This document shows positions 17,917 to 25,931 of a stretch of 64,000 bases of DNA, piece after piece. The translations under genes and the position numbers were made by a program. Position 1 is the first letter of the stretch; every line of letters starts with the position of its first letter. Source of the DNA: Sphingobium nicotianae (GTDB lineage: Bacteria; Pseudomonadota; Alphaproteobacteria; Sphingomonadales; Sphingomonadaceae); assembly GCF_018603885.1 (NCBI RefSeq), contig NZ_JAHGAW010000007.1, forward strand, positions 1 through 64,000, given 5' to 3'. The notes beneath the pieces were generated by a model. The model saw only the letters and a list, made by a program, of their open reading frames with translations, was not told the DNA's origin and made no database searches.

Positions 17917-18468
17917 GTGATTTTTCAATCATTCCGAGATTGGCGAACAAATATGGTAATTGAAAATAGACGTGGCATTTTTGAGCTATTGAGAATGAGC
18001 GACGATGATTTCATCGTGGCCGCACACCAAGTGGTATTAGGCAGCGATCCTAACCATGAAGCAATGACCGCGCACCAGAACTATCTGCGCCGCATAGGGG
18101 GGCGGATGTTTGTGCTGACTGAATTGGCGAAAACGCAAGTCGGTCGGAAGAATGCGCCGCAACTGCGAGGGTATCGCAAGGCAAAGCTTCGCTATGATCT
18201 GCTGAAAATGCCGGTGGTCGGTTGGCTTCTCTCCCTGCTGGGTGTTCGGAACATCGGGGAAAGGACGGTTGACCGGCTCGCGGTGCAAGCGCTGCGCAGC
18301 GAGGAAATCATTCGCCGCCTGGGTTACATGCAGTTCACTGTTGATAACATGCGCCGCGAGATGGCTGGATTAAAAACTGGGGTGATAACCGGGAGTATGC
18401 CTTCGCCACGGCTCGGTGTGCGTGCACGGGAAATCCAGCAACAACTGAATGTGTTGCTGAACGGCTGA
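17917..18468 (+). CDS. DUF4214-like protein of unknown function
   Basis: A 183-residue protein starting at GTG 17917, or 171 residues from ATG 17953. Residues about 27-80 (MSDDDFIVAAHQVVLGSDPN, then LRRIGGRMFVLTEL) resemble the DUF4214 module at the start of the previous gene. A hydrophobic stretch near VVGWLLSLLGV and a helical C-terminus follow, with no catalytic motif. It lies between the FkbM methyltransferase and the GT4-GT9 fusion, reading the same way, and may act as an assembly or scaffold factor for them; that is inference. Confidence 0.6.
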   Translation: MIFQSFRDWRTNMVIENRRGIFELLRMSDDDFIVAAHQVVLGSDPNHEAMTAHQNYLRRIGGRMFVLTELAKTQVGRKNAPQLRGYRKAKLRYDLLKMPVVGWLLSLLGVRNIGERTVDRLAVQALRSEEIIRRLGYMQFTVDNMRREMAGLKTGVITGSMPSPRLGVRAREIQQQLNVLLNG

Positions 18469-18508
18469 GTCCGCGCGGCCGATTTTGCAGCAATCAGGGG
18501 GAAATCGC

Positions 18509-21001
18509 TTGCATATTCTAATTGACCTGCAGGGCGGGCAGTCCGCCAGCCGCACACGAGGAATCGGGCGATATTCGACAGCGTTGGCACAGGCAATTGC
18601 TCGAAACAGCGGCGAGCACAAGATCACGTTCCTGTTGAATGAACTCCTGCCCGATTCTATGCCTGACCTGATCAAGTCGTTCAAAGGAGTTGCGGAACCG
18701 CATCAATTCGTGTCTTTTCGAGCACCTGGACCCACGGCTGGCAACTATCCCGAAAACTGGTGGCGTCAACGTGCCGCAGAATTAATCCGCGAGCAATTCA
18801 TCAGCGACCTCGGCCCCGATGTTGTCCTGAACCTCAGCCTTTTCGAGGGGGCGATAGACAATTCGGTTACCTCGGTTGGCCTACTGCCAGCAAAGTGTCC
18901 GGTGGCGACCGTGATTTACGATCTCATTCCGTTGCAGGAACCGGGCAAGTACTTGGTCGATCCGCATCAGCGTACTTGGTATCTGCGGAAACTGGAATCG
19001 CTCAGACGTTCGGAGCTATTACTGGCAATTTCTGATTATACGAAGAGCGAAGCGATAGATTGTCTCGGAATCCACGAGAGTCGCATTGTGACCATTCATT
19101 CGGCGGCGGACAAGCGCTTTACCAACGAAGGGATCGATAAGGCCCGCAAGGAAGCCGCGCTCAGACGGGCGCATATCACACGTAAGTTTGTCATGTTTAC
19201 TAGCGCATTTGAACCGCGAAAAAACTTCGAGGGGCTGGTGCGCGCGTTCGGGATGTTACCATATCAATTGCGACGGGAATACCAACTGGTATTGGTATGT
19301 GCGATTTCGCTTGAGGGGCAGATAGCGCTACGTCGTATTGCCGATGATATGGGCATGAGCGAAGATGAGCTCGTCTTCGGAGGCTATGTTTCCGACGAAG
19401 ATCTGGTGGCGCTTTATGCCCAAGCCTCGCTTTTCGTGCTGCCCGCGTTTGCTGAAGGTTTCGGGTTACCGGCGCTCGAAGCCATGGCATGTGGCGCACT
19501 TGCCATCGGATCCAACCTCACCAGCGTGCCGGAGGTTATTGGCATTGAGGATGGCCTGTTCGATCCGCATGATCTGGAGGACATGTCGGAGAAGATCGGA
19601 CAATCGTTGACGGACGAATCGCTTCGCCAGCGTTTGCGTGATCAGGCCAAGCACCAGCTGCAAAAATATAGTTGGGACAATTCCGCATTGATTACCATCA
19701 ATGCACTGGAAAATCTGGTGGAACAGGTCCCATGCGGACGCGGAGATTTGCTGGTTAGTGCTATCGGAGCCATCAATGGCTTTTCAGTTCCGTCCCCTGC
19801 GGACATTGTTCAGGTTTCGCAGGCGATCCAATCCAACGAAGAAACCGTTGCGGCTATCGAAGGGGGATCATTTTACCGCGCAATCGAAAGTGCGGACGCG
19901 CCGCGCGACGAGGATATCCGCGTGGTGCGATCTGTCACCTGGGGATCAGATGATGCGCCGCGCATTCTGTTGCTGAAGGTCGACCATATTGGCGACCTGC
20001 TAGTTTCGCTCGAAGGCATTGCGCAATTGCGCGCGTTTTGGCCCAAGGCACATATCACCTTGGTCTGCGGGCCATGGAATGTCGATTTGGCGCGAAGCCT
20101 TGGCATGTTTGATGAAGTGCTGGCGTGTCAGTTCCTTCCACCGACCGGGGCGGAAATCATCTCTGACGAAGCTGAAGAATATTTTGTTAAATCCGGAATA
20201 GATGATTATCTGGAATTGAATCTAGGCAACTTCGATATCGCAATTGATCTGCGATACTATATTGATTCATTAGTTTTGCTTGAATTTACAGATGCAAAGT
20301 ATAAAGCTGGATTTGCTCCCAGCGGCTATCAACCGCCGCTTGATCTGGCGCTGGCGCTGGTCCCCGATGAAGCCATATCAGTGCAAATGGGGCCCAGGAT
20401 CGGCAGCCTGATCTCATCCGTGATCGCCACCTTCGGTCACAGCGATGTTGCTGCTCGTGCACTTATTGGTCAAAAAGGCTCACGGCGAGCGTTTGACGAG
20501 GGGCCGATCGTTGGCATCGCGCCTGGCACAGGCAATCCAATCAAAGCTTGGGGGCGAGAGCGCTTCTATGAACTGACCCGACTGCTGACGCGCAAAGGCT
20601 GTAAAATCGTTCTGTTCGGCGGCGCGGGTGATGCTGAGGATTCTGCCTTCATCATGCGCGCTGCTACGCCGGACATGGCGCTAGATCTTTCCGGTAAGGT
20701 GCCACTCCCCGAGCTTTCACAGCATTTTATCGAGCTAGATGCGTTTATCGGCAATGATACGAGTACGACACATCTGGCGGCAATGTTGGGTATACCCACC
20801 ATCTGCCTCTTTTCCGGGCAGTCGCACCTAGGAAGTTGGAGGCCGCTGGGAAGAGAAGTGCTGACGATGCAGCGCAAGATTGCCTGTGCGCCCTGTCACT
20901 TGCGCCAACTCGAACTGTGCGAACACGAACACAAATGCATGGGTATTCCTCCTGGCTTTGTCGCCAGCGAAGTTGAGCAACTCTTGAAGCACACATCTTG
21001 A
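18509..21001 (+). CDS. Fused glycosyltransferase: GT4 domain plus GT9 heptosyltransferase-like domain
   Basis: Started at the TTG at 18509 (GGGGGA six bases upstream) the protein has 830 residues. Residues 1-~400 form a GT4 enzyme with GGQSASRTRGIGRYSTAL, TSAFEPRKNFEGLVRAF and AEGFGLPALEAMACGALAI near 315. Residues about 480-830 form a GT9 domain: ILLLKVDHIGDLLVSLEGI at the N-terminus, GIAPGTGNPIKAWGRERF, and NDTSTTHLAAMLGIP near 748 as the nucleotide-heptose site. GT9 proteins normally transfer heptose from ADP-heptose. With hldD/hldE/gmhB 4 kb away, a two-step addition of another sugar plus heptose is plausible. The single frame has no stop between domains, so the fusion is genuine in this sequence. 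Confidence 0.86.
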   Translation: MHILIDLQGGQSASRTRGIGRYSTALAQAIARNSGEHKITFLLNELLPDSMPDLIKSFKGVAEPHQFVSFRAPGPTAGNYPENWWRQRAAELIREQFISDLGPDVVLNLSLFEGAIDNSVTSVGLLPAKCPVATVIYDLIPLQEPGKYLVDPHQRTWYLRKLESLRRSELLLAISDYTKSEAIDCLGIHESRIVTIHSAADKRFTNEGIDKARKEAALRRAHITRKFVMFTSAFEPRKNFEGLVRAFGMLPYQLRREYQLVLVCAISLEGQIALRRIADDMGMSEDELVFGGYVSDEDLVALYAQASLFVLPAFAEGFGLPALEAMACGALAIGSNLTSVPEVIGIEDGLFDPHDLEDMSEKIGQSLTDESLRQRLRDQAKHQLQKYSWDNSALITINALENLVEQVPCGRGDLLVSAIGAINGFSVPSPADIVQVSQAIQSNEETVAAIEGGSFYRAIESADAPRDEDIRVVRSVTWGSDDAPRILLLKVDHIGDLLVSLEGIAQLRAFWPKAHITLVCGPWNVDLARSLGMFDEVLACQFLPPTGAEIISDEAEEYFVKSGIDDYLELNLGNFDIAIDLRYYIDSLVLLEFTDAKYKAGFAPSGYQPPLDLALALVPDEAISVQMGPRIGSLISSVIATFGHSDVAARALIGQKGSRRAFDEGPIVGIAPGTGNPIKAWGRERFYELTRLLTRKGCKIVLFGGAGDAEDSAFIMRAATPDMALDLSGKVPLPELSQHFIELDAFIGNDTSTTHLAAMLGIPTICLFSGQSHLGSWRPLGREVLTMQRKIACAPCHLRQLELCEHEHKCMGIPPGFVASEVEQLLKHTS

Positions 21002-21017
21002 TGACTGGTCTTGCTTG

Positions 21018-22370
21018 ATGAAATTATATTACAAGGCCACAGGGTCAGGTGAATCTATTTCTATTAGAGAAAATATACGTCATGGAGTAAGAATAACGTT
21101 AAATAAGTTGATACGTAATATTATTGGAAATCCTCCGAGGCGTAAAATGAACATCTTCGAAAATGATTTGGATGCCTTTATTGCGGAGAGTGACCGACTG
21201 GGGGGGCCAAATGCACAAGCTTGTCAGGATTACTGGAAGGATTTTACGTATCATCCCAGCCAGCAGCCCGATCAAGGGCTTGATCCTTTCTCGGAAGAGT
21301 ATGTCGCCCAGCAGGTTGCTTTGTATGAGGAACTATCTGGTCATGCCTATGACGTCGTTCGGGATGAGATTACTGAATTTGAAATAAAAGACCACGTGGA
21401 AGGGCCAAATCCCTATAACGAGCATGATCCCGCGACTATGTCAGTTCACATTGATCGCCTTAATTTTGGGATAAGAAACGCTGCTCCTAAATCAGGACAT
21501 ACAGTTCTCGATATGGGTTGCGGCTGGGGGCTATCTTCCGAGTTTTTTGCGTACCTTGGTCTCAAGGTGATCGCCGCGGATATTAACAAACGCTCGATTG
21601 AGTTAGTGAACGCAAGAATCGCTCATAAAAATATCATGGATATAACTACTGTTAACGGTACATTTGAAAATGTAATATTAGAAAAACCTGTTGAAATGGC
21701 GTTTTTCTACGAATGCCTTCATCATGCCATCAGGCCATGGGTGGTATTCTCAAATCTAAAAAGAAACTTGGTTGATGATGGTAAGATAGTTCTTGCAGGA
21801 GAACCCATTAATTCTTTTTGGTGGAAAAATTGGGGTATGCGCCTAGATCCAATTTCTGTGTATTGCATAAGAAAATTTGGCTGGTTTGAGAGTGGTTGGT
21901 CACTACCCTTTTTGCGCAAGGCCTTGCTAAAAGCAGGATGCGTTAGCAAAGTTTTTTATCATCCCGATCCGCAGGTGGGTATCAATGTCGTTGGGCAATT
22001 TGGGGGATATGAAATCAGTGGTTCCGAAGTTTCTCAAATCATGGACAATGAAGGGTGCAGTGCGGATGAACCGTATCTGATCTTTGGAGCAGATAGTAAG
22101 CTTGACCTTGTCATTCCTATAGATTGCTCGATTGCCTATTTGCATATCTGCAATTTCAGAATGAGCCCACTTCAGGTCGAGATCACTTCTGGTGCCGGCT
22201 CGATCTGGTCGGGCTACATGCAGAACGGCGAAAACGTCATTCCGGTGCCGTGTAACGGAGAGGATCCAAGACTCACGATCCGAAGTCAGACTTGGTCGCC
22301 TGCACAGGATGGGATGTCTCAAGACGACAGGACTCTCGGCGTCCATTTGGCTAAGATACGATTTCAATAG
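21018..22370 (+). CDS. SAM-dependent methyltransferase with C-terminal accessory domain
   Basis: A 450-residue protein. HTVLDMGCGWGLSSEFFAYL near residue 163 is motif I of class I methyltransferases, followed by VIAADINKRSIELV and FFYECLHHAIRPW. The region after about residue 330 (CSIAYLHICNFRMSPLQVEI) looks beta-rich and resembles no domain I can name. Base composition is strikingly AT-rich over the first 1.1 kb compared with neighbours, suggesting recent acquisition. The start is the ATG after a possible TTG at 21015; no strong ribosome site is present. Substrate unknown, probably a sugar or glycan intermediate. Confidence 0.78.
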   Translation: MKLYYKATGSGESISIRENIRHGVRITLNKLIRNIIGNPPRRKMNIFENDLDAFIAESDRLGGPNAQACQDYWKDFTYHPSQQPDQGLDPFSEEYVAQQVALYEELSGHAYDVVRDEITEFEIKDHVEGPNPYNEHDPATMSVHIDRLNFGIRNAAPKSGHTVLDMGCGWGLSSEFFAYLGLKVIAADINKRSIELVNARIAHKNIMDITTVNGTFENVILEKPVEMAFFYECLHHAIRPWVVFSNLKRNLVDDGKIVLAGEPINSFWWKNWGMRLDPISVYCIRKFGWFESGWSLPFLRKALLKAGCVSKVFYHPDPQVGINVVGQFGGYEISGSEVSQIMDNEGCSADEPYLIFGADSKLDLVIPIDCSIAYLHICNFRMSPLQVEITSGAGSIWSGYMQNGENVIPVPCNGEDPRLTIRSQTWSPAQDGMSQDDRTLGVHLAKIRFQ

Positions 22371-22400
22371 GGCAAACTCCTGATCAACACTGGAGTAAAA

Positions 22401-22732
22401 TGTGCCATTGACGGATTGGACTCGTAACGGTTTTGCGCCGGTCGTCTGAGCGTTTAGAGCTCGCAACAGGAGACCGACGAGATGATGAAGCATTCCGAAG
22501 AGTTCAAGCGGGAGGCGGTGCGGATTGCACTGATCGGCGGGTTACCTCGCGACCGGGTCGCGATTTGGAGATAGGGCAGTCGACGCTGGGCAGTTGGGTG
22601 TCACAGTATCGGCTATCTGATCTGCTTTCAGCGCCGCAGGCACATTTCGGCGAGAATGAGCGTCTGTGCCTAGAGAACCGTATCCTCAAGGAGGAGAGGG
22701 CTTGGTCTGCTGTCGGTTTCGTGGGCACCAAG
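22401..22732 (+). pseudogene. IS3-family orfA remnant
   Basis: From ATG 22481 the frame reads MMKHSEEFKREAVRIALIGG, the helix-turn-helix start of an IS3-family OrfA. It is frameshifted near 22570, after which the next frame continues DLEIGQSTLGSWVSQYRLSD and ENRILKEER. Similarity ends near 22720. The left end of the element is probably near 22401. No matching OrfB remains, so it is a dead fragment in a cluster of three different IS scraps. Confidence 0.7.
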
Positions 22733-22810
22733 ATTAGGTGTTTATTAGACTGGAGGAAATGCTGCTTTGGATTCGAAGTCGCTTTTCAGCCTGAATGATC
22801 ATCTGGAGAA

Positions 22811-23250
22811 ATCTAGGCTCAGGACTCATTGATTGATCCAGAAGATGAGGGTTGCTGGATGCAGATGGCGGACATGAAGGTGTGGGCGCATCGATCATAG
22901 CTAGTGTGGACGCGCCGCCAGTCCTTGAGCCTGCCGAACATGATCTCGATCTTGTGGCGCTGGCGATAGAGTGCGGCGTCGTGCGCGACTTCAGATGGGT
23001 CGTATCGATCATCAATCGGTCGGGCTTACCGCCCTTTGCCGCAAGCCCTGCGAAGATCTTGTTGAACACGCCGAGCCGGCTCCAGCGGATGAACCGGTTG
23101 TAGATCGTCTTCGGCGGTCCGTACTCGGCTGGCGCGTCACGCCACCGCAACCCGTTCCTGATCACGAAGATAATGCCGCTGATGATCCTTCGATCGTCGA
23201 CCCGCGGCACTCCGTGCGACAGCGGGAAATAGGGCTCGATGCGGGTGCTC
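22811..23250 (-). pseudogene. IS5-family transposase remnant with internal deletion
   Basis: The leftward frame reads FPLSHGVPRVDDRRIISG, LRWRDAPAEYGPPKTIYNRF and LMIDTTHLKS, which is the N-terminal half of an IS5-family transposase. The C-terminal part (RQRHKIEIMFGRLKDWRRV) is present in another frame directly after, so the middle with most catalytic residues is deleted. The N-terminal codons are also missing. The stop region ends next to GGCTCAGGACTCA, which resembles an IS terminus. Confidence 0.75.
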
Positions 23251-23252
23251 TG

Positions 23253-24070
23253 CCACCTGAAAACGGGATCGTTTTGAGGTAGAGTTTTCGGCCTCAGATT
23301 TCCTTGGCTGGGCAAGGAGGCGTGGCATGAAGGCATCGAAGTCTACGAGACGCACATCCGCTACGGCTCCCGCCGCGTCTATTACATCCTGCGCCGGGAA
23401 GGTTGGGGCGTGAACGCCAAGAAGGTCTACAGGCTTTACAGGGAGTTGGGCCTGCAGCTACGCAACAAGACGCCCAAGCGACGGGTGAAGGCAAAGCTTC
23501 GGGAGGATCGTGCGCCAGCGGTCCGGCCGAACGATCTGTGGGCGATGGACTTCGTCCACGATCAACCGGTGACGGGGCGCAAGCTGCGGATCCTGACCGT
23601 GGTCGACACGTTCAGCCGGTTCTCGCCGGTGATCGACGCGCGGTTCAGCTACCGCGGAGAGGACGTCGTGGCCACGCTCGATCGGACCTGCCGGAAGGTG
23701 GGCTATCCGAAAACCAGGGTAGACAACGGCAGCGAGTTCGTCTCGCGGGACATGGATCTATGGGCTTATCAGAGGGGCGTGACGCTGGACTTCTCGCGGC
23801 CTGGCAAGCCGACGGACAATGCCTTCATCGAAGCGTTAAACAGCAAGCTGCGCAGCGAATGCGTGAACACGCACTGGTTCCTGTCGCTGGAAGACGCTTG
23901 CGAGAAGCTGGACCGCTGGCGTAGACACTATAACGAAGAGCGACCGCACAGCGCGATCGGGAATATCCCCCCGATCATGCTGGCAAACTCGACCGGGGTC
24001 ACCAGCCCTCCGGACGCGGGCCAGGCGGAAAACTCTAGACCCGACCGGTCCAAGGTTGGGTAGCAGTGCA
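23253..24070 (+). pseudogene. IS3-family (IS407-like) element with orfA and part of orfB deleted
   Basis: The left part has the upstream sequence and first codons of an OrfA (MKASK from 23326) fused straight to the middle of OrfB at about 23341. The remaining OrfB frame to 24063 carries WAMDFVHDQ, VDNGSEFVS and NAFIEALNSKLR, the DDE triad of the rve integrase domain, and ends [15 protein letters not shown]. About 0.7 kb is missing, so it cannot encode transposase. Its 3' end is the first copy of a 133-bp direct repeat. Confidence 0.75.
23938..24070 (+). repeat. 133-bp direct repeat, copy 1 (3' end of IS407-like element)
   Basis: This stretch, from GAGCGACCGCACAGCG to GGTAGCAGTGCA, recurs at 29300-29432 in the same orientation. 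By reading the two copies side by side I see a single difference (CAAACTCG versus CAAACCCG). The pair brackets 5.2 kb with manC and the sulfotransferase-like gene. Confidence 0.9.
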
Positions 24071-24103
24071 CTCCGCCGCCGTTCAATTCAGGAGATTCTA
24101 GCT

Positions 24104-25153
24104 GTGCCTGTCCAACAGCGTCTTACGCCCGTCATCCTGTCCGGTGGATCGGGCACGCGGCTGTGGCCGGTGAGTCGGGGCGAGCGGCCCAAGCAATTCA
24201 TCGCGCTGACCGACGAGCGCACGATGTTCCAGCTCACCCTGGCCCGGATCGCGGGACTGGCCGGTGCGACGGCGCCGGTGATCGTCGGCAATGCCGCGCA
24301 TGTCGACCTCATCCATGACCAGGGCGACGAGGGCATGACCCTCATCCTCGAGCCGATGGCGCGCAACACCGCGCCTGCCATCGCGCTCGCCGCGATCGCC
24401 CTGGAGGAGCAGGACAGCGCGATGCTGGTCATGCCGAGCGACCATGTCATCGCCGACGTCGCCGCCTTCCATGCCGCGATCGCGCGCGCGCGCGATCTCG
24501 TCGCGCAGGGCTGGCTGGTGACCTTCGGCATCGAGCCGGATGCGCCGGAGACCGGCTTTGGCTATATCGCGCTCGGTGACGAGCTGGCCGATGGCGTCAG
24601 AAAGGTCGCGCGCTTCGTGGAGAAGCCGGACGCCGCGCGCGCAGCGCAGATGCTGGCCGATGGCGGCCATGTCTGGAATGCCGGCATCTTCCTGTTCAGC
24701 GCGCGCGCCTATCTGGCAGCACTGGCGCAGCATCAGCCGGCGATGCTGGCTGCGGCCCGCGCGGCGATGGCGGGCGCCAGCCATGGCGGCAACATCATCC
24801 AGCCGGCCGCCGAGGCGTTCGCTGCCTGCCCGTCGGACTCGATCGACTATGCGGTAATGGAGCGAGCCGACAAGGTCGCCTGCGCGCCGGTCGCCATGGG
24901 CTGGTCGGATGTCGGCAGCTGGGATGCGCTGCATGCGCTCGCCCCCAAGGATGCGGCCAACAATGCACTGCACGGCCCGAGCTATGCGATCGAGGCGACC
25001 GGCTGCCTCATCCGCAGCGACGGTCCGCACGTCACCGTCGTCGGCGCCAACGATCTTATCGTCATCGCCACCGGCGACGAGATTCTCATTCTGCCGCGCG
25101 GCAAGTCGCAGGACGTCCGCAAGGCTGTCGCTGCGCTGGCGGAACGGGTGTAG
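24104..25153 (+). CDS. manC: Mannose-1-phosphate guanylyltransferase
   Basis: A 349-residue GDP-mannose pyrophosphorylase without the C-terminal phosphomannose isomerase domain found in longer ManC proteins. Landmarks are LSGGSGTRLWPVSR followed by RPKQF (nucleotide and Mg2+ binding), EPMARNTAPAIALAA, VMPSDHVI, FVEKPD (sugar binding), VWNAGIFLF and GWSDVGSWDAL. I chose the GTG at 24104, which has AGGAG nine bases upstream; the frame further left is IS sequence. It makes the GDP-mannose used by Gmd. It starts 34 bases after an IS end, so its native promoter has probably been replaced. Confidence 0.93.
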   Translation: MPVQQRLTPVILSGGSGTRLWPVSRGERPKQFIALTDERTMFQLTLARIAGLAGATAPVIVGNAAHVDLIHDQGDEGMTLILEPMARNTAPAIALAAIALEEQDSAMLVMPSDHVIADVAAFHAAIARARDLVAQGWLVTFGIEPDAPETGFGYIALGDELADGVRKVARFVEKPDAARAAQMLADGGHVWNAGIFLFSARAYLAALAQHQPAMLAAARAAMAGASHGGNIIQPAAEAFAACPSDSIDYAVMERADKVACAPVAMGWSDVGSWDALHALAPKDAANNALHGPSYAIEATGCLIRSDGPHVTVVGANDLIVIATGDEILILPRGKSQDVRKAVAALAERV

Positions 25154-25373
25154 CGTTGGGTTTTGCTGCTTACCAGCGTTGGACTGACGGGGGCTTTCAA
25201 TTACTTCGTTGCTGCCGTCCGGTGCGGCAAATTCGCAAGCGGTTCGGATTAGAGATTTTTTTAGGCCGCATTTTCAACACCCGAGATTCTCAACGAATAA
25301 TCGTCATGATCTTAGGACTCGAGACTGAGAATGCTGTCGGAAATATCAGTAAATGATTGCAGCCGCTGCACAT
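25154..25373. other. Intergenic, no gene seen
   Basis: This gap follows manC and is moderately AT-rich. The short open frame in it has no ribosome site or recognisable protein. It leads into the tRNA fragment and probably holds the manC 3' untranslated region and foreign DNA. Confidence 0.3.
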
Positions 25374-25418
25374 TGGCGAGCCCAGCTGGATTCGAACCAG
25401 CGACCTACCGATTAAAAG
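25374..25418 (-). other. 3' fragment of a tRNA-Lys(TTT)-like gene, probable attachment site
   Basis: Read leftward it gives the anticodon loop CTTTTAA, the 3' anticodon-stem strand, a variable loop, an intact T arm (GCTGG TTCGAATC CAGC), an acceptor strand and CCA. The bases before the loop do not pair with the 3' strand, and no D arm or 5' acceptor strand exists, so the tRNA is only a 3' part. Such fragments mark attR sites of elements that integrate into tRNA 3' ends. The broken integrase 150 bases to the right fits this reading. Identity as Lys is inferred from the loop. Confidence 0.7.
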
Positions 25419-25569
25419 TTTGACAATCAAGAGACTCAGGGGACTCAGCCAATCTCATATCTTCCAAAAAAAAGCCTTAAATTCATTATTTAATGACGGA
25501 TTTCGTCTCGGGCAGTTGCGCCTAGTCATATGCAGTCGTAAACTCAGTGAAACCTTTCGTGGGTGTCGC
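25419..25569. other. Spacer between att fragment and integrase remnant
   Basis: This 151-base AT-rich stretch has no gene. Regions like this between an attachment site and an integrase often hold arm-type binding repeats; I do not see clear ones. Confidence 0.3.
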
Positions 25570-25931
25570 ATGGCAAAGAGAGTACCGGCGCTGACGGCCG
25601 TCGCTGTCAACAAACTTAGACCCGATCCTAACAAACGATTGAGCGGGTGGAGGGCGCAGTTCCTGGCCTCAGGCTGCGCGTAAGCCCATCGGGCAACCGC
25701 AGCTGGTCCCTCAACGTGCGCGCTAATGGTGTTATGCGACGCTTTAACGTCGGAAACAGTTTTGGCCTTGCAGAAGCCCGTCAGCGGGCAGAAATATTGC
25801 GGCGCCAGATCAAGGATGGGGCAGATCCAACAGAAGAATGGCGTGTCAAGCGCGCGCAGGCCGTTGCGGAAAAAAAAGGGGATCGGCACCAGCGACTCGT
25901 TCCAAGATCGAAGTGGAAACCAAATGCATAA
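25570..25931 (+). pseudogene. Tyrosine recombinase (DUF4102-type integrase), N-terminal remnant
   Basis: ATG 25570 opens MAKRVPALTAVAVNKLRPD; after a frameshift near 25645 the next frame continues VPGLRLRVSPSGNRSWSL, RRFNVGNSFGLAEARQRAE and GADPTEEW. This is the arm-binding N-terminal domain of P4-like integrases. The core-binding and catalytic (R-H-R-Y) domains are absent because the sequence switches into the next gene near 25890. With the tRNA-Lys fragment it marks one edge of a decayed integrative element. Confidence 0.8.

Noticed and set aside
25374..25450. A functional tRNA gene
   Set aside because: Only the 3' part from the anticodon loop is present; D arm and 5' acceptor strand are missing.
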